Positions 18,697 to 30,500 of a DNA stretch of 64,000 nt are shown here, piece by piece (within the stretch, counting starts at the first letter, position 1; every line of letters starts with the position of its first letter). Under the pieces are notes generated by a model, which was given only the letters and a program-made list of their open reading frames with translations, did no database searches and was not told the origin of the DNA. The stretch is from Histomonas meleagridis (taxonomy: Eukaryota; Parabasalia; Tritrichomonadida; Dientamoebidae), in assembly GCA_020186115.1 (NCBI GenBank), contig WSYJ01000186.1:3269501-3333500 (forward strand), in the 5' to 3' direction. A program made the translations under genes and the position numbers.

Positions 18697-20643
18697 ATGA
18701 ACAGAAGTACGTTAAACAGATCACTTTTACGAGAGTTTCCAGTGGAAATTATCTCAAATTCTCGTATCGGAAAGAAAAAAAATCGTAACATAACCGATAT
18801 TTTTAATACTTTACAAAAAATGCTGTTCGAAAAAATATCACTAAACGACACATGGAATGATTATTCTGTTCAAACAAGTTTAGAAGAGTCAATGAAGTCT
18901 GTTGAGCAGATTTTATTAAAATTTGAAAAATCATCATTAATTAAAAAAAGTGATATTTTTTTTCTAAATAAAGAAAAATACAAAATACGCTATTACCCAA
19001 TTAACTACAACAAAAACCAGCAAGTGAAGTTTTACAACAATCCATTTATTTCATGTTATAATACCATCCGCTATATGTTCCATATAACAACTTCTTTTGT
19101 TTTGATAACTGGCGTTAAAAACGAAGATCCAAGTGATTTGTATTCTACTGTATCATCCATTATCCAATCAATTGATTTTCTATATCCAATTTTTATTAGA
19201 ATTCCTCCTAAATTCACAAAAACATTTATAGGAATTCTTCATAACAAAAACACGTACATCCATTATAATAGCCATACTCTCTGGGATTTGCCACTTAATT
19301 ATCATATATCCAAAAACGCACTTAATCTTTTTTCCACTACCTTTTCTACGTCCACACATCCAATCATTAGCAAGCGTTATTACTCCACAATATGTGATTT
19401 TTCTACCGAACATATTATCAATAAATTTTATTGCATAATTTCCACTGATCCAGTACACCAGATCCAAATATTTTCTCATTTTCCTCCACAGTATTCACTT
19501 CCATTGAACAGTAACATCACTTTTCTCAAAGCAAATTTTTCTCTTAAATGTTCACATCGTACACTTCTTCATGCATTTCTTAAACATTTCCAACAAATTT
19601 CCAATCAAAATTCATTCCAACGGTGCGCTGACATTGACATTATTAACACCTGCTCAACCACAATTTCCAAACTTTTCCAAAACGGAACACAAAAATCGAT
19701 TCTTTTATTATTCATTATAAAGTGCATCAAACTCAAAAGCGAATTATATTTTTCTGAACTCTGGATGCAATTTTGTTGCGAGATGCGAAAGTATTCTGAA
19801 AAACATTTAAACATTCCAACGATCGAATCCACGAAACCAAATTTTGGAAAATGTCTTATTCAGCAGAAACTTGAAGTTATAAATTATTGTAATAGTAATC
19901 AAAAAGAACTTTGTATATCATTTGATGACTTCCAAACACTTATCCAACTATATGAAGCTTCGAATGATGAAAACACTGGATGTAAAATCAAGCAATATAA
20001 CAACGAAACATTAAAATATAAAACAGCAAAAGAATTTTCCGAAAGTTTAAACGTTGACTTAAAATTATCCGAAAAAATATTTTCTCTCAAAAATTCGAAC
20101 TTTCAACTCGATGAAGAATTACAACGTGAACTTGCATTGGATTATTTGGAAAGAATGTCTCCAATCGAAGTGTTCTCTCAATTAATACCTTTGGCATTTG
20201 ATCATATCATCGAAAAGGTAAAATCGAAAACTTGTTTTAAGTCTAACGTCGCAAAGGAATCATTCGACGCGATATTAAAGTTAAAACAAAACACAAACTT
20301 CGAATCGATTAATTCTTGTTTGGACTTGTGTAGATGTATCGAAAAGAATGTGCACGCGATTGAGGTTGTGAATTCATTCGCGAAAAAGTTTAATGATAAC
20401 TTCGACGTAATTGATACACTAATGAAGAATAAGGAAATGAGATTGGAGGGAATGAGTACGAAAAATGTAATGAAAATGCTGCTGAACGAGGAAGAAATAA
20501 TTGGAATAAGTGAGGAAAGAAATGATTACATTATAACTGATGAAATTAATGGAGGATCGTGCTATATGTTCTTGTCGCAGGAATCAAACGATGAATACGA
20601 AAGATGTATCGTGGCAACATCTCTCGAAGAAAAGGTAATGTAA
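18697..20643 (+). CDS. Rab3GAP catalytic-subunit-like protein
   Basis: 648 residues, shorter than animal RAB3GAP1 (about 980). Best-matching blocks are LYFSELWMQFCCEMRKYSE, then IQQKLEVINYCNSNQKE (family LWQEFVLEMR, LLHQKLQMLNCC), and a C-terminal helical region (ALDYLERMSPIEVFSQLIPL, then AFDHIIEKV). The N-terminal half has family-like spacing of FVLITGVKNED and FIRIPPKFTKTFIGI. The family CSLEDFVRWYSPRDW block is missing, shortened to an unrelated FDDFQTLIQLYEAS stretch. Rab3GAP works as GAP for Rab3 and GEF for Rab18 with a non-catalytic subunit. This protein may keep a scaffold role without GAP activity. Confidence 0.6.
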   Translation: MNRSTLNRSLLREFPVEIISNSRIGKKKNRNITDIFNTLQKMLFEKISLNDTWNDYSVQTSLEESMKSVEQILLKFEKSSLIKKSDIFFLNKEKYKIRYYPINYNKNQQVKFYNNPFISCYNTIRYMFHITTSFVLITGVKNEDPSDLYSTVSSIIQSIDFLYPIFIRIPPKFTKTFIGILHNKNTYIHYNSHTLWDLPLNYHISKNALNLFSTTFSTSTHPIISKRYYSTICDFSTEHIINKFYCIISTDPVHQIQIFSHFPPQYSLPLNSNITFLKANFSLKCSHRTLLHAFLKHFQQISNQNSFQRCADIDIINTCSTTISKLFQNGTQKSILLLFIIKCIKLKSELYFSELWMQFCCEMRKYSEKHLNIPTIESTKPNFGKCLIQQKLEVINYCNSNQKELCISFDDFQTLIQLYEASNDENTGCKIKQYNNETLKYKTAKEFSESLNVDLKLSEKIFSLKNSNFQLDEELQRELALDYLERMSPIEVFSQLIPLAFDHIIEKVKSKTCFKSNVAKESFDAILKLKQNTNFESINSCLDLCRCIEKNVHAIEVVNSFAKKFNDNFDVIDTLMKNKEMRLEGMSTKNVMKMLLNEEEIIGISEERNDYIITDEINGGSCYMFLSQESNDEYERCIVATSLEEKVM

Positions 20644-21133
20644 GTAAAGATATATGTGTTTTATATTTTGAAAAATGTTTAATTTCTTTATGGAAATTTA
20701 AAAATAAATGATTAATAATAAAGATCGCGATCTAAATGGGTCTAAGCATAAGTGATGGAATTTAAGAATTAAACAAAAATATCTTAATTAATAAACAATA
20801 TTTTTAAAAATTTTCAATATATTTATCATGAAAATTGCTATATAATTTTATATTAAAATATTATATATGGAATTTAAAGAGAGATTCATAAAATTGGGGA
20901 AATCGATTATTTATAAATTCAGCTTTTTCCTTCTTGTTCCAGTATATTTATCTGAACTTTTTTGCAAATATTAACTTCAATCGTTGAATCATTTCTATTA
21001 TTTTGAATGTACTCCATGTGTACCCAATAAGCCATGTTCACTTTCCAGTTATTGTAATTAAATTACTTCTTTAGTTTACATGTCGCACGTTATAAATTTC
21101 AAAATCACTTTTCAAATTCATTCAATTGTTTAC
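20644..21133. other. Intergenic, convergent 3' ends
   Basis: AT-rich space between the Rab3GAP-like (+) and fimbrin (-) 3' ends; nothing recognisable. Confidence 0.6.
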
Positions 21134-22979
21134 TTACTGTTCAGCAATAGCCATCAATGATGCGTAAACAGTCATAACCATTTCAGGAACATGTTCAACG
21201 ATATCTTCTGGGAGTGCGTAAACTGTGCCACCGAACTTACGTACCATTGACAACACGTACTTGGCGTTACGTGCCATCATCTCTGGTTCGCCTGAACTGT
21301 CGTAGATTGACCAGTCGACTGTCTCTGGCTTGAGGACGTCGATGAGTGTCAAGATTGGCTTAGAGTCGGAGATTGCGTCGTCCTTGAACGACTTGATTTC
21401 GCACTTTCCGGCTGTCTTCTCGTTGGCCCATGCGACGATTTGCTCATCCTTGATCTTAGCGCCGCCGCCGAGCTTCTTGAATGTCTTCAAGTAGTCGTAT
21501 CTCATCATTTGCCACATGACGGCTAAGATCAACTTAGTGTTTCCATCATTGATATCTGCGCCGGAGATGTTGACAACTGATAAGCCGAGTGTCTCCTTGC
21601 AGATCTTGACAACGTAGTCGTTGTTCTGCACTGCCTTGAATTTGTTCATCTTTTGTGTGGCGACTTGCTTCCAGTTGACGCATCCTGGCTCGAGCTTGTC
21701 AAGCATTTGGAGCAAGACAAGTCCGTCCTTGACGCCGTCAGCGAGGTTGGAAACGAACGGATCAACGCCGCATGAGTTCATCCAGAGGCAGAATTGACGT
21801 TCGATACGTGTGCCTTGTGCAGCGAATAATGCTTCATCGAGTTGTGCGAGTTCTGCTTCGGATAATGGCTCAAGTCCTGGACGTGTGTTGAAGATGTTGG
21901 CAACAAATGCAAGGTTAAGCTTTGGATGGCCACGAACAATTTCACGTGGTGTAACGAACTTGCGGCATTCGATCTTGTCGGCTTCTTGGAGCATTAATTC
22001 GGCACGTTCGGAAAGATCGCTCTCGCGCATTGGGGCCATTGTGCAGCATTCTGGTGCGATTTGCTTGAGAACTGTGGTGAGGATTTCGGAGTCGGAGAGA
22101 TCCTTTGTGAAGTTGGTTGCACGGCGTTGGCTTCCAGCATTTTCAAGGTGATAGTTCAACCAACGAAGAAGAATTTCTTCTGGCTTAAGCTTGAGGAGGT
22201 CTTCGATTGTTTCTCCTGGCTTAAGAAGACGGAAAAGTTCTGGGTGAACTGTAAGTTGGATATCCTTGAGAAGTGATTCACGGATAAGTTGCCATGTAAG
22301 ACCAAGAACAAGATGTGGAACACCTTCGCGGATATCGTGTGGACCAATGTTAACTGTTGACATACCAATGGACTTGGCAGGAATTGATGGCAAGTGTGCA
22401 GTTTTCAAGGATCTTGTATTGGTTAAGTTTTGGTGGAAGAGCAATAACTTTGTCATGGATTGTGTCTGGAGCAGCAAGGTTAACAAGCTTGCACATAAGG
22501 ATACCATCTTGAACGGCTGTGAAGAGAGCATCACCTTCTGGATCAATTGGGAGGATGTGTTGAAGGGCTGGATCTTCACCAAGTTCTTGGTTAAGATAGT
22601 TAACAAAACCAGTAACTTCTTCTTGTGGATATGCGTGTTCACCACGGGCACCAGCTGCCTTGATAAGGTTTTGTTGCTTCTTAAGACCTTCACTAAGTTT
22701 GGATGATGCACCACTTTCCTTTTCTTTGATGAAGATTGTAAGGAATTCACCAAAGTCAATAAGGCCATCACCATCGATATCTACTTCTTCGATGTACTTC
22801 TTAACTTCGTCACGTGTAGCTGGAACTTGGATAGACTTGAAGAGAGCCATGATTTCGGTGATTCCTAATTTTCCAGAATCATCAGCATCAAGGCTGTTGA
22901 AGTGCTGGGAATACATGAGAATTTCATCAGGTGTGAGTTGTGGGTACTTTGGGATATACTCGTTTGCGTTAACAGGCAT
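21134..22979 (-). CDS. Fimbrin/plastin actin-bundling protein, one-base frameshift
   Basis: From the ATG at 22979 two EF-hands come first (DADDSGKLGITE and DIDGDGLIDFGE loops), then four calponin-homology domains in the plastin order. Recognisable pieces are QHILPIDPEGDALF, GILMCKLVNLAAPDTI, NIGPHDIREGVPHLVLGLTW, NDGNTKLILAVMWQMMRYDY and a C-terminal CH domain ending MVMTVYASLMAIAEQ. Total length is about 615 residues, normal for fimbrin. It bundles F-actin in the cortex under calcium control. The frame breaks at about 22380, where one extra G:C in CAGGAATT separates ENCTLAINS from AKSIGMSTVNIG. Codons are GC-rich and biased as in a highly expressed gene, so an assembly or sequencing error is more likely than a pseudogene. 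Confidence 0.9.
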
Positions 22980-23439
22980 GAAAAGTGAAGTGATTTTGTC
23001 CGAGGCAAAATGTCCTAAGTTGGCGGTTTGTGATATGAAAGCAAAATACAAATTTTCTTTTATAATTTTCATATTATTATGAAATATTATGAAATAATCA
23101 ATAAATATCAATATAAAATATAAAAATAGAATCTGATAGCTTATATATGTTAATAATGAGAAAGAATTTATGTTCAAAAGATTATCGCCCGGTTATTAAC
23201 AAAATGGCACATTTTTCAGTAAAATCATACAAAAATGGTAAAAACCGGGAAAATGACACTTTTTAATAATCACAGAATCAATCAACACATAAACTTAAAA
23301 ATATCTATAAAAATTTTGGTAATGTACAATGTATTTTGTTATCTTTCATTATAAAGATACCAAAATTGAGATCGTTGAAGGAAGTAAAAGTGGTTCTCAA
23401 ACAATTTGATCTTAAATGCCTTTCAATGACTGTTCCTAA
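22980..23439. other. Upstream region of fimbrin
   Basis: Holds the fimbrin 5' flank (an in-frame upstream ATG at about 23072 could extend it) and the decayed end of ankyrin remnant 2b. Nothing else seen. Confidence 0.5.
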
Positions 23440-23789
23440 ATATTACTATTTAACATATGTTATAACAAATACTTATGAATTGTTCAAGAAGTAATTTAAC
23501 GATTTCTATATAATCACTTACAGATGCCCACATAGGCGCTGTTTGAGATATTTAAAATATATTACAAATATTATTTTTAAATATAAAATTATTAAAATAA
23601 AAATTAAATATTATTCATAAATATCTTTAGCATTAATATCAATTCCTTCTTGTTCAAGAAGTAAATTAAATATATCTATATGACCTTTGTAAGATGCAAA
23701 CATAAGTGCTGTTGCAAATAATTTAAACAATTTCCAAATTTTATTTTGAAATTTCATAATATCAAAATAAATTTTAAATAAAACTATAA
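23440..23789 (-). pseudogene. Two-unit ankyrin array remnant
   Basis: Reading minus, a spacer-like segment leads into a full 93-nt ankyrin unit at 23712-23620 (TALMFASYKGHIDIFNLLL), then exactly 77 nt of spacer (23619-23543), then a second unit starting 23542 (TAPMWASVSDYIEIVKLLL) that decays after LLLEQ. There is no N-terminal part. It is probably a broken duplicate of the neighbouring array at 24.5-25.9 kb. Confidence 0.7.
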
Positions 23790-24475
23790 TTTCTTTAAAT
23801 GTTGTGTTGTGTGGTTGTGAAATTGATCCTTTTTAACAATCTTTAAAGTTGTGTGAATACCAATGAAAATAATGCAATATTGTATGCGTTAAACCATAAA
23901 AAAAAAATAAAATACTTATCCCAAGGAAGTATCTGATTCTTCACAAAAAACCAATGAATTTTGTGGAATGGAAAATAATGGAACACATAAAAAGAAAGAA
24001 TTTATCACACTACATCATGAGAATATTTATCATCTTGAGCTGTCCTATCACATGTACGAAGATTTCCATGTTCGAACACATTTAATTTTTATTTTCCATT
24101 TTATTTCTTTTTAACATTATAAGAAATAATTTTAATATTAAAAACTCAAGATATTTAAATTTTCTTTTATAATATTATTATGTTAGATTATTAAGAAATT
24201 ATTATGGAAACAATTTAGTAGATGAAGAAGATTTTAAATGAGAAAAAAATTGAAAATAAGTGAAATTAAGCACAAACCATCGGAAAAAGACAATAAATCG
24301 ACATTATAACGATTATCATCAATTTAAAATTTTACATCAAATTCAAATACTCGAAATCTATCAGAAGAAATTCAGAAATACATAATATTTGGAATAAATA
24401 GCTATAGTATATTATTGTATGAAGAAATCTTATGAAAAATGCTGAGTCGGAACTGCTCTCATATAAATTTTTATT
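23790..24475. other. Intergenic, nothing seen
   Basis: AT-rich, between the ankyrin remnant and the C-terminus of the ankyrin gene on the same strand; no coding-like frame. Confidence 0.5.
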
Positions 24476-25930
24476 TTATCTTTTTATGATTTCGTCGCAT
24501 TTTTTGTGTTCGATTTTGTCAGCAAATAACCGAATTATGTCTGCGTTTTTGTGTTTGTATGCGTAAATAAGCGCTGTTCTTTACGATTTAAATAATTTCC
24601 AAATATTATTTTGAAATATCAAATGATTAAAATAAATTTCAAATAAAACAAATAAATATCTTTGGCATCAATATCAATTCCTTCTTGATCAAGAAGTAAT
24701 TTAACTATTTCTGTATAACAATATTTAGATGCAATTATAAGTGCTGCATCAAATAATTCAAAGAATTCCCAAATATTATTTGAAAATAATAGATGATCGA
24801 AATAAATTTTATTTTTAGCATTAATCTCAATTCCTTCTCGTTCAAGAAGTAATTTAACTATTTCTATATTACCATTTTTAGATGCAAACATAAGTGCTGT
24901 ATTAAATAATTTAAATAATTTCCAAGTTTTATTTTGAGGTATCATATCATAAAAATAAATTCTAAATATTATAAATAAATATCTTTAGCATTAATCTCAA
25001 TTCCTTCTCGTTCAAGAAGTATTTTAACTATATCTGTATGACCTTTGTAAGATGCAAACATAAGTGCTGTTGCAAATAATTTCATTAATTTCCAAATTAT
25101 ATATTGAAATAATAAATTATCATAATAAATGTCAAATCAAACAAATAAATATCTTTAGCATTAATATCAATTCCTTCTTGCTCAAGAAGTAATTTAACTA
25201 TATCTGTATGACCTTTGTAAGATGCAAACATAAGTGCTGTTGTAAATAATTTGATTAATTTTTAAATTATATATTGAAATAATAAATCATTAAAATATAT
25301 ATCAAATAAAACATATAAATATTTTTAGCATTAATATCAATTCCTTTTTGTTCAAGAAGTAATTTAACTATATCTGTATGACCTTTGTAAGATGCAAGCA
25401 TAAGTGTTGTAAATAATTAAAATAATTTCCAAATATTATTTTTATCTTTCAAATTATTTAAATAAATATGAAAACAAACATATAAATATCTTTAGCATTA
25501 ATATCAATTCCATTTTTTTCAAGAAGTAACTTCACTATTTCTGTATGACCATTTATAGATGCAAAAATAAGTGCTGTTCGAAAATATTTGAGAAATTTCC
25601 AGATATTATTTTGAAATTTTATATGATTAAAACAACGATGAAATTAAACATATTAATATTTTTAGCATTAACATCAATTCCTTCTTGTTCAAGAAGTACT
25701 TTTATTAATTCTATATGACCTTTACGTGTTGCCCAATGAAGCGCTGTTTCAATCATTGATGATGAACACCAAAAAAAATTATCAAACATCAAATAGTCAT
25801 AAGAAACATATTTCTCATTAATTTTAAAGATATTTTTTTCGATTTGCCACTTGATAAATAATGAAAATTCTTTATAGTATTGCTTTTGACTCATTTTTGT
25901 GAAGTACTTTAGAACACAAACAACTGGCAT
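24476..25930 (-). CDS. Ankyrin repeat protein with 77-nt spacers (locus 2)
   Basis: ATG at 25930 begins an N-terminal region (KMSQKQYYKEFSLFIKWQIE) leading in frame into the first ankyrin unit at 25747. Units of 93 nt then start at 25577, 25410, 25240, 25070, 24900, 24747 and 24577. The last runs into a distinct tail (ADKIEHKKCDEIIKR) and a TAA at 24478-24476, so this copy has both a start and a natural C-terminus. Spacers are 77 nt (five), 74 nt (25484-25411) and 60 nt (24807-24748). The 60-nt one is open and in frame, adding a linker that contains SNNIWEFFELFD. All units are stop-free. Continuous translation needs removal of the other spacers. Confidence 0.7.
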
Positions 25931-27591
25931 TTTTTAATGCTACTTTTTACTTCAAAAAGTTAAAACTGTAGGCACATATGGTGACTCTTTAAATTCTTTC
26001 TCATTTTTTTTTAAAACACATGTGTTTGTTCATAAACATGATCACGCTCTGGAATCATAAACATCGAAGAGTGCAACTAAAACGGTCTCCAGGAAATTTT
26101 GCTTGTATGAATAAATATCATTAACTGTTTATTTTCGAAGTTGAAATGGGTACATCCTTCTTAAATTATAATTTTTTATTGTTTCTTGAAATATTTTGAT
26201 TTTTGGTGAAATATCGTAGATATTGATTTAATAATGAAATTCTATGGAACAATTTTTATGAAAATTTTAATTTCATACATGATTTTCAAAGAAAATTAAT
26301 TTAATATTTGGTCGTTCATGAGTTTTATTCGTTTGTATATCAATTGACTCATTTTTTCAAATTTTAATATTATATTTAACATTTCATATCTGATTGATTT
26401 CCAATGTTTGAGCTCATGATTGATCTTATTTTTCGAGTTAAATATGTTTGAAATCGAAACTTACGATCAATATGCACAGAAAATACCCTTAAAAGTTAAA
26501 ATGAAAAAATTGGCTTTTGAATATATTTATCTAGTAATTATATTAATTTATTCCAATCTACAAATTATAAAATAAATTGCATATTTATTTATATAATAAT
26601 AAATGAATTAAATATAAGTGTTGTTAAAAACGATTTTGAAATTTGTATTTGAAATTTTTATCATTATATCTCTCTATTGCTTTATTTTTATTATTTTGTT
26701 AAATAGGTACATATAATTTATTGCATTTTTATGTTATTACATTAATAGAGAATAGAGTTTTCTCTATTCATTTTTGATTTGATTCTTTTGAAATTGAATC
26801 AAACAAAATCGTTTTAAAATCGATTTTGTGGTGTATTTATTCAGATAAATCTGATGTATTCGATTAATTTCTATTTAATTTTTTATCATTTTGTTCAAAT
26901 TATTAAAAATTTTAGCATAATAACATTTCTACCAATAGAGTTCTACAATTTATAACTTATTTCATTCTCGATTCTGGTTGGTTTAAAAAAGTGTTATGTT
27001 GTTTATTTACTACATATCTGGAAGAAGTATATACCTTACCACATGGGTGTGAAGTTATCAATTAATTGTTTTTATGCATATAACAATAAAATTAAGGACA
27101 AGCTATATATCAGTTGCGAAAATATTCAAAAAACATCTAAAAATTTAATAAAGAAGAAATCATATATTTATATTAGATTAATTTTATGATTAATTTTCAT
27201 ACAATGAGGATATCCTCACTAATTTTAATAGTATGCTTCAACTTTGTAACGAAATACCAAAAAAGAGTTAAAAATGTTATCATTGGCTTTGTTTGCTATG
27301 CAAAAAAGTTTGCCAAAGAACATGTCCTTTCGCATAAGACATGATACAAAGGGCTTATTTTAGACAATATTTAAAAAGAAAATAATGATTAAGATAAACT
27401 TTTGTTTAAGATTGATTCAATGTGCATTAATTTTTTTAAGAATGAAAGTTGAAATCTAACATAAAATATACATATTTTGGAATGTAATTTTAAAGGAATA
27501 TGTCAAAACAAACGTAAAAGATTGAAAAAAATTTTTACAGAAACTAAATTTGGTTCGGTATTTCACATCACATATCTTGCTAAAAAAAAAA
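25931..27591. other. Long AT-rich intergenic region
   Basis: About 1.66 kb between the divergent ankyrin (locus 2) and DOCK-like genes. I find no coding-like frame or structured RNA; only short inverted repeats such as GAGGATATCCTC near 27207. Confidence 0.5.
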
Positions 27592-30500
27592 ATGGAAAAT
27601 ACAGAACCAATTTTATCTGTAGTAAGAACGCAAGATAACCCAATCGGAAGAGGGATCTCACGTGATTTCACTGAGAATCCATTTGTAAGTCCTCTTTTTT
27701 CAACACAGACATTTCAATATACTCTGTCTATTCCTCCACCACCAACATTACCTTTCCCAAAAAAGATATCTAATGATTATGACATTCCAGAAGGGAACAG
27801 TGAAATGGCAAATAATATTGAAAAACAAGCAATTCAACAATTTCTTCAAAGATCTGAAAAAAGGGATGAAGAAACAATGACTTTTTCATTTTCAACAATT
27901 TCATCCGTATGTAAATCACAAGTTCCATGGAAATTTGGAATTAAATCCCCACCAATTGGTTATTCATTACCACTTAAATACCTTCAAGTCAAACTTAAAA
28001 GCATGTCATATGCAAATCAAAAATCTGATATCACTGATTTTCAAGGCACATTATTTTTATATGCATCAAAACGTCATCAATATTTATCAGAATCCCTTCG
28101 ATTTACACGAACTCTTAATTCCACTGTATTTGAGCATACAAGTACTGATACATGTTATTTTGAAGTTCAACCACCTTCTGAAGACATATATTTAGTATGT
28201 GTTTTAATGCATCAAAGTGCTTATTCCCTTGATAATTTTCTTAAAGCATTAACCGGAGAAAGGCCAATTCCTCAACAACAATTTGCTTCTGTTATTCCAT
28301 TTGCTTTTTCATACATTCCACTTTATTCACTTTTTACAAAATCGGGTGAAGTTGACTTAACGTTCCCCGTCTGGATCAAGTATTCATCATCAGAGCATTT
28401 CAAATATATTGGATGCGAAGTTACTCCTCCGGAAGTTCAAACATTACCTATAAACTCATCAGTAAATTTGGTAGTTATGACCGATAAAGAAATTCCAATA
28501 AACTTATCTCAAACAGGTGAAATTCAAATGCCAAAATCCCCTATAATGGCGTTATCCGTACCATTCTTATTACATCCGAAGCCTTCTATAATGCTTAGTG
28601 GAATTCATATGAAATTTAACTCATTACCAAAATGTGAATTTTTATACTTTAAAGTATTCTACTGTGAAGACCCACGTGATCCTGTCAATCCAACTGGTAT
28701 GAAAGTCTTCTTACCGAAGAATGATGATGGAAGTTCTTCAAACTGTTTCACATCAAAGCCGATACCAGTTTCAAAGAAGCCCATTTTCACAGACTGTGTT
28801 CGTATGGTTCTTGATAAACCATTGAAATCCACTTCACATTTAGTAATTCATATAAATTCAATACAAAAATCCGGTTTGTCAACTTTACGCATCGTCATTG
28901 TACCACTTATCATTGAAAATAATCCTATTCAAACATCAACGCAAACATATACAATGATATCATCAAAACGTTTAAAGCCAAACGAATATTTATCTAAATT
29001 AAATGCGAATGGAAAGAAATCACTTAAAATGAATATTGATACAACTTCAATTTTCTTTGTACCAAAGACATTAAACACATTATCAAATGCTATCGTACCA
29101 CAACAAATTAATCTTAAGGAAATACTTGAAGTCCCTGTTAAAACAATTCGCCAACAATTTATACCAATTTCATCCAAACTTTTATCATTATCATCATCGA
29201 CATCATTACAAGCATTAATTGAAATATATCAATATTGTAAATCAGAGATCGTTAAACATCAATTTAAGAATTGGTTATATCATGTCTTTAATCCAATTGA
29301 AACGAAACATAACTTTTTATATTCATATACAAGTTCTATTGAGAAATTAATTCAAGAAAGTTTAACAAAAGATAACAACTTATTACCAACAATCATTGAT
29401 TTCTTTGAATTCATAATTGATATCTTTCTAATAAGTTATGTCCATGAAACAGAAGAATATAATCCGACGAATTTATATAATTTTTTGAAACAAATTTCAA
29501 ATATTATATGTTTTTATATCCAAAAAGATCAAACACAAATCATCAAGAAAATTAGTAAATTATTAGGATCAACATTAGTTATATTATTTAGTTTTTCATC
29601 GGAGACATTTTTACCAATAATAGCAAATCATTTACGAACATTATTACGTATTAAAACAAATCAAATTTCAGTTCTCACAGCATTTTTCTCATTTTTAACT
29701 CCATTTACATCATATCCTCCATTTATTTTATTATTAATTAAACAATTACCAGTTGAACCATTAAAGAAACGAATGTTTTCACCATTCCAACCAATAATAT
29801 CATTATTCGAATTAGGTTTTTCACGTGCAATGACATTAAAAAATGGATCTTTATATATGTTTGCATCTGAGTTTTTAACGAAGTTATGTTTACCACTAGA
29901 AACAGAAGATGATGAACCATTAAATTATCGAATTGCTTATGCATTATTTCCATTTTTAGATTTGTTTTCATATTATTATAAGTCAAATATACCAGAAGAA
30001 GCGAAATTCGAATTAATTCCATCGATATTATTAATCATTGGTTATTCGCCATCACAATTATTACGGAATTATTTCTCATCGACTGATTTATTCTTTCAAG
30101 TCCAATTTATCGAATTTATTGAAAGCGCATGTGATATATGTATTAATCGATTAACATTACAAAAGTTTTCGAACATTAATAATTTATTTGTCGAAATGAC
30201 GCAACGAATTTTACGTTTTTTACGATGTACTATTTATGAATTAAAGAATTCCATTTCTAATATCATCAATTTATTATTTAAATTAACAAATAATAAACAT
30301 CAATCATTACAAAATTATCCATTAATATTTGATATCTTTGTAAAGATAATTAATAAATATCCAATCAATAGAGAATACATAAATGAATTTGTTAAAATGT
30401 TTATATCGAAATATCATATAACAAAATGTTTTAGCATAAGTTCATTTATAATATTCTTTCGAAAAGATTATTTAACACGGAAAAACGTAATCATTTCAAC

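Noticed and set aside
27205-27220. GAGGATATCCTC palindrome as a regulatory site
   Set aside because: A single 12-bp palindrome in 1.6 kb of AT-rich DNA is not significant and has no copies elsewhere in the window.
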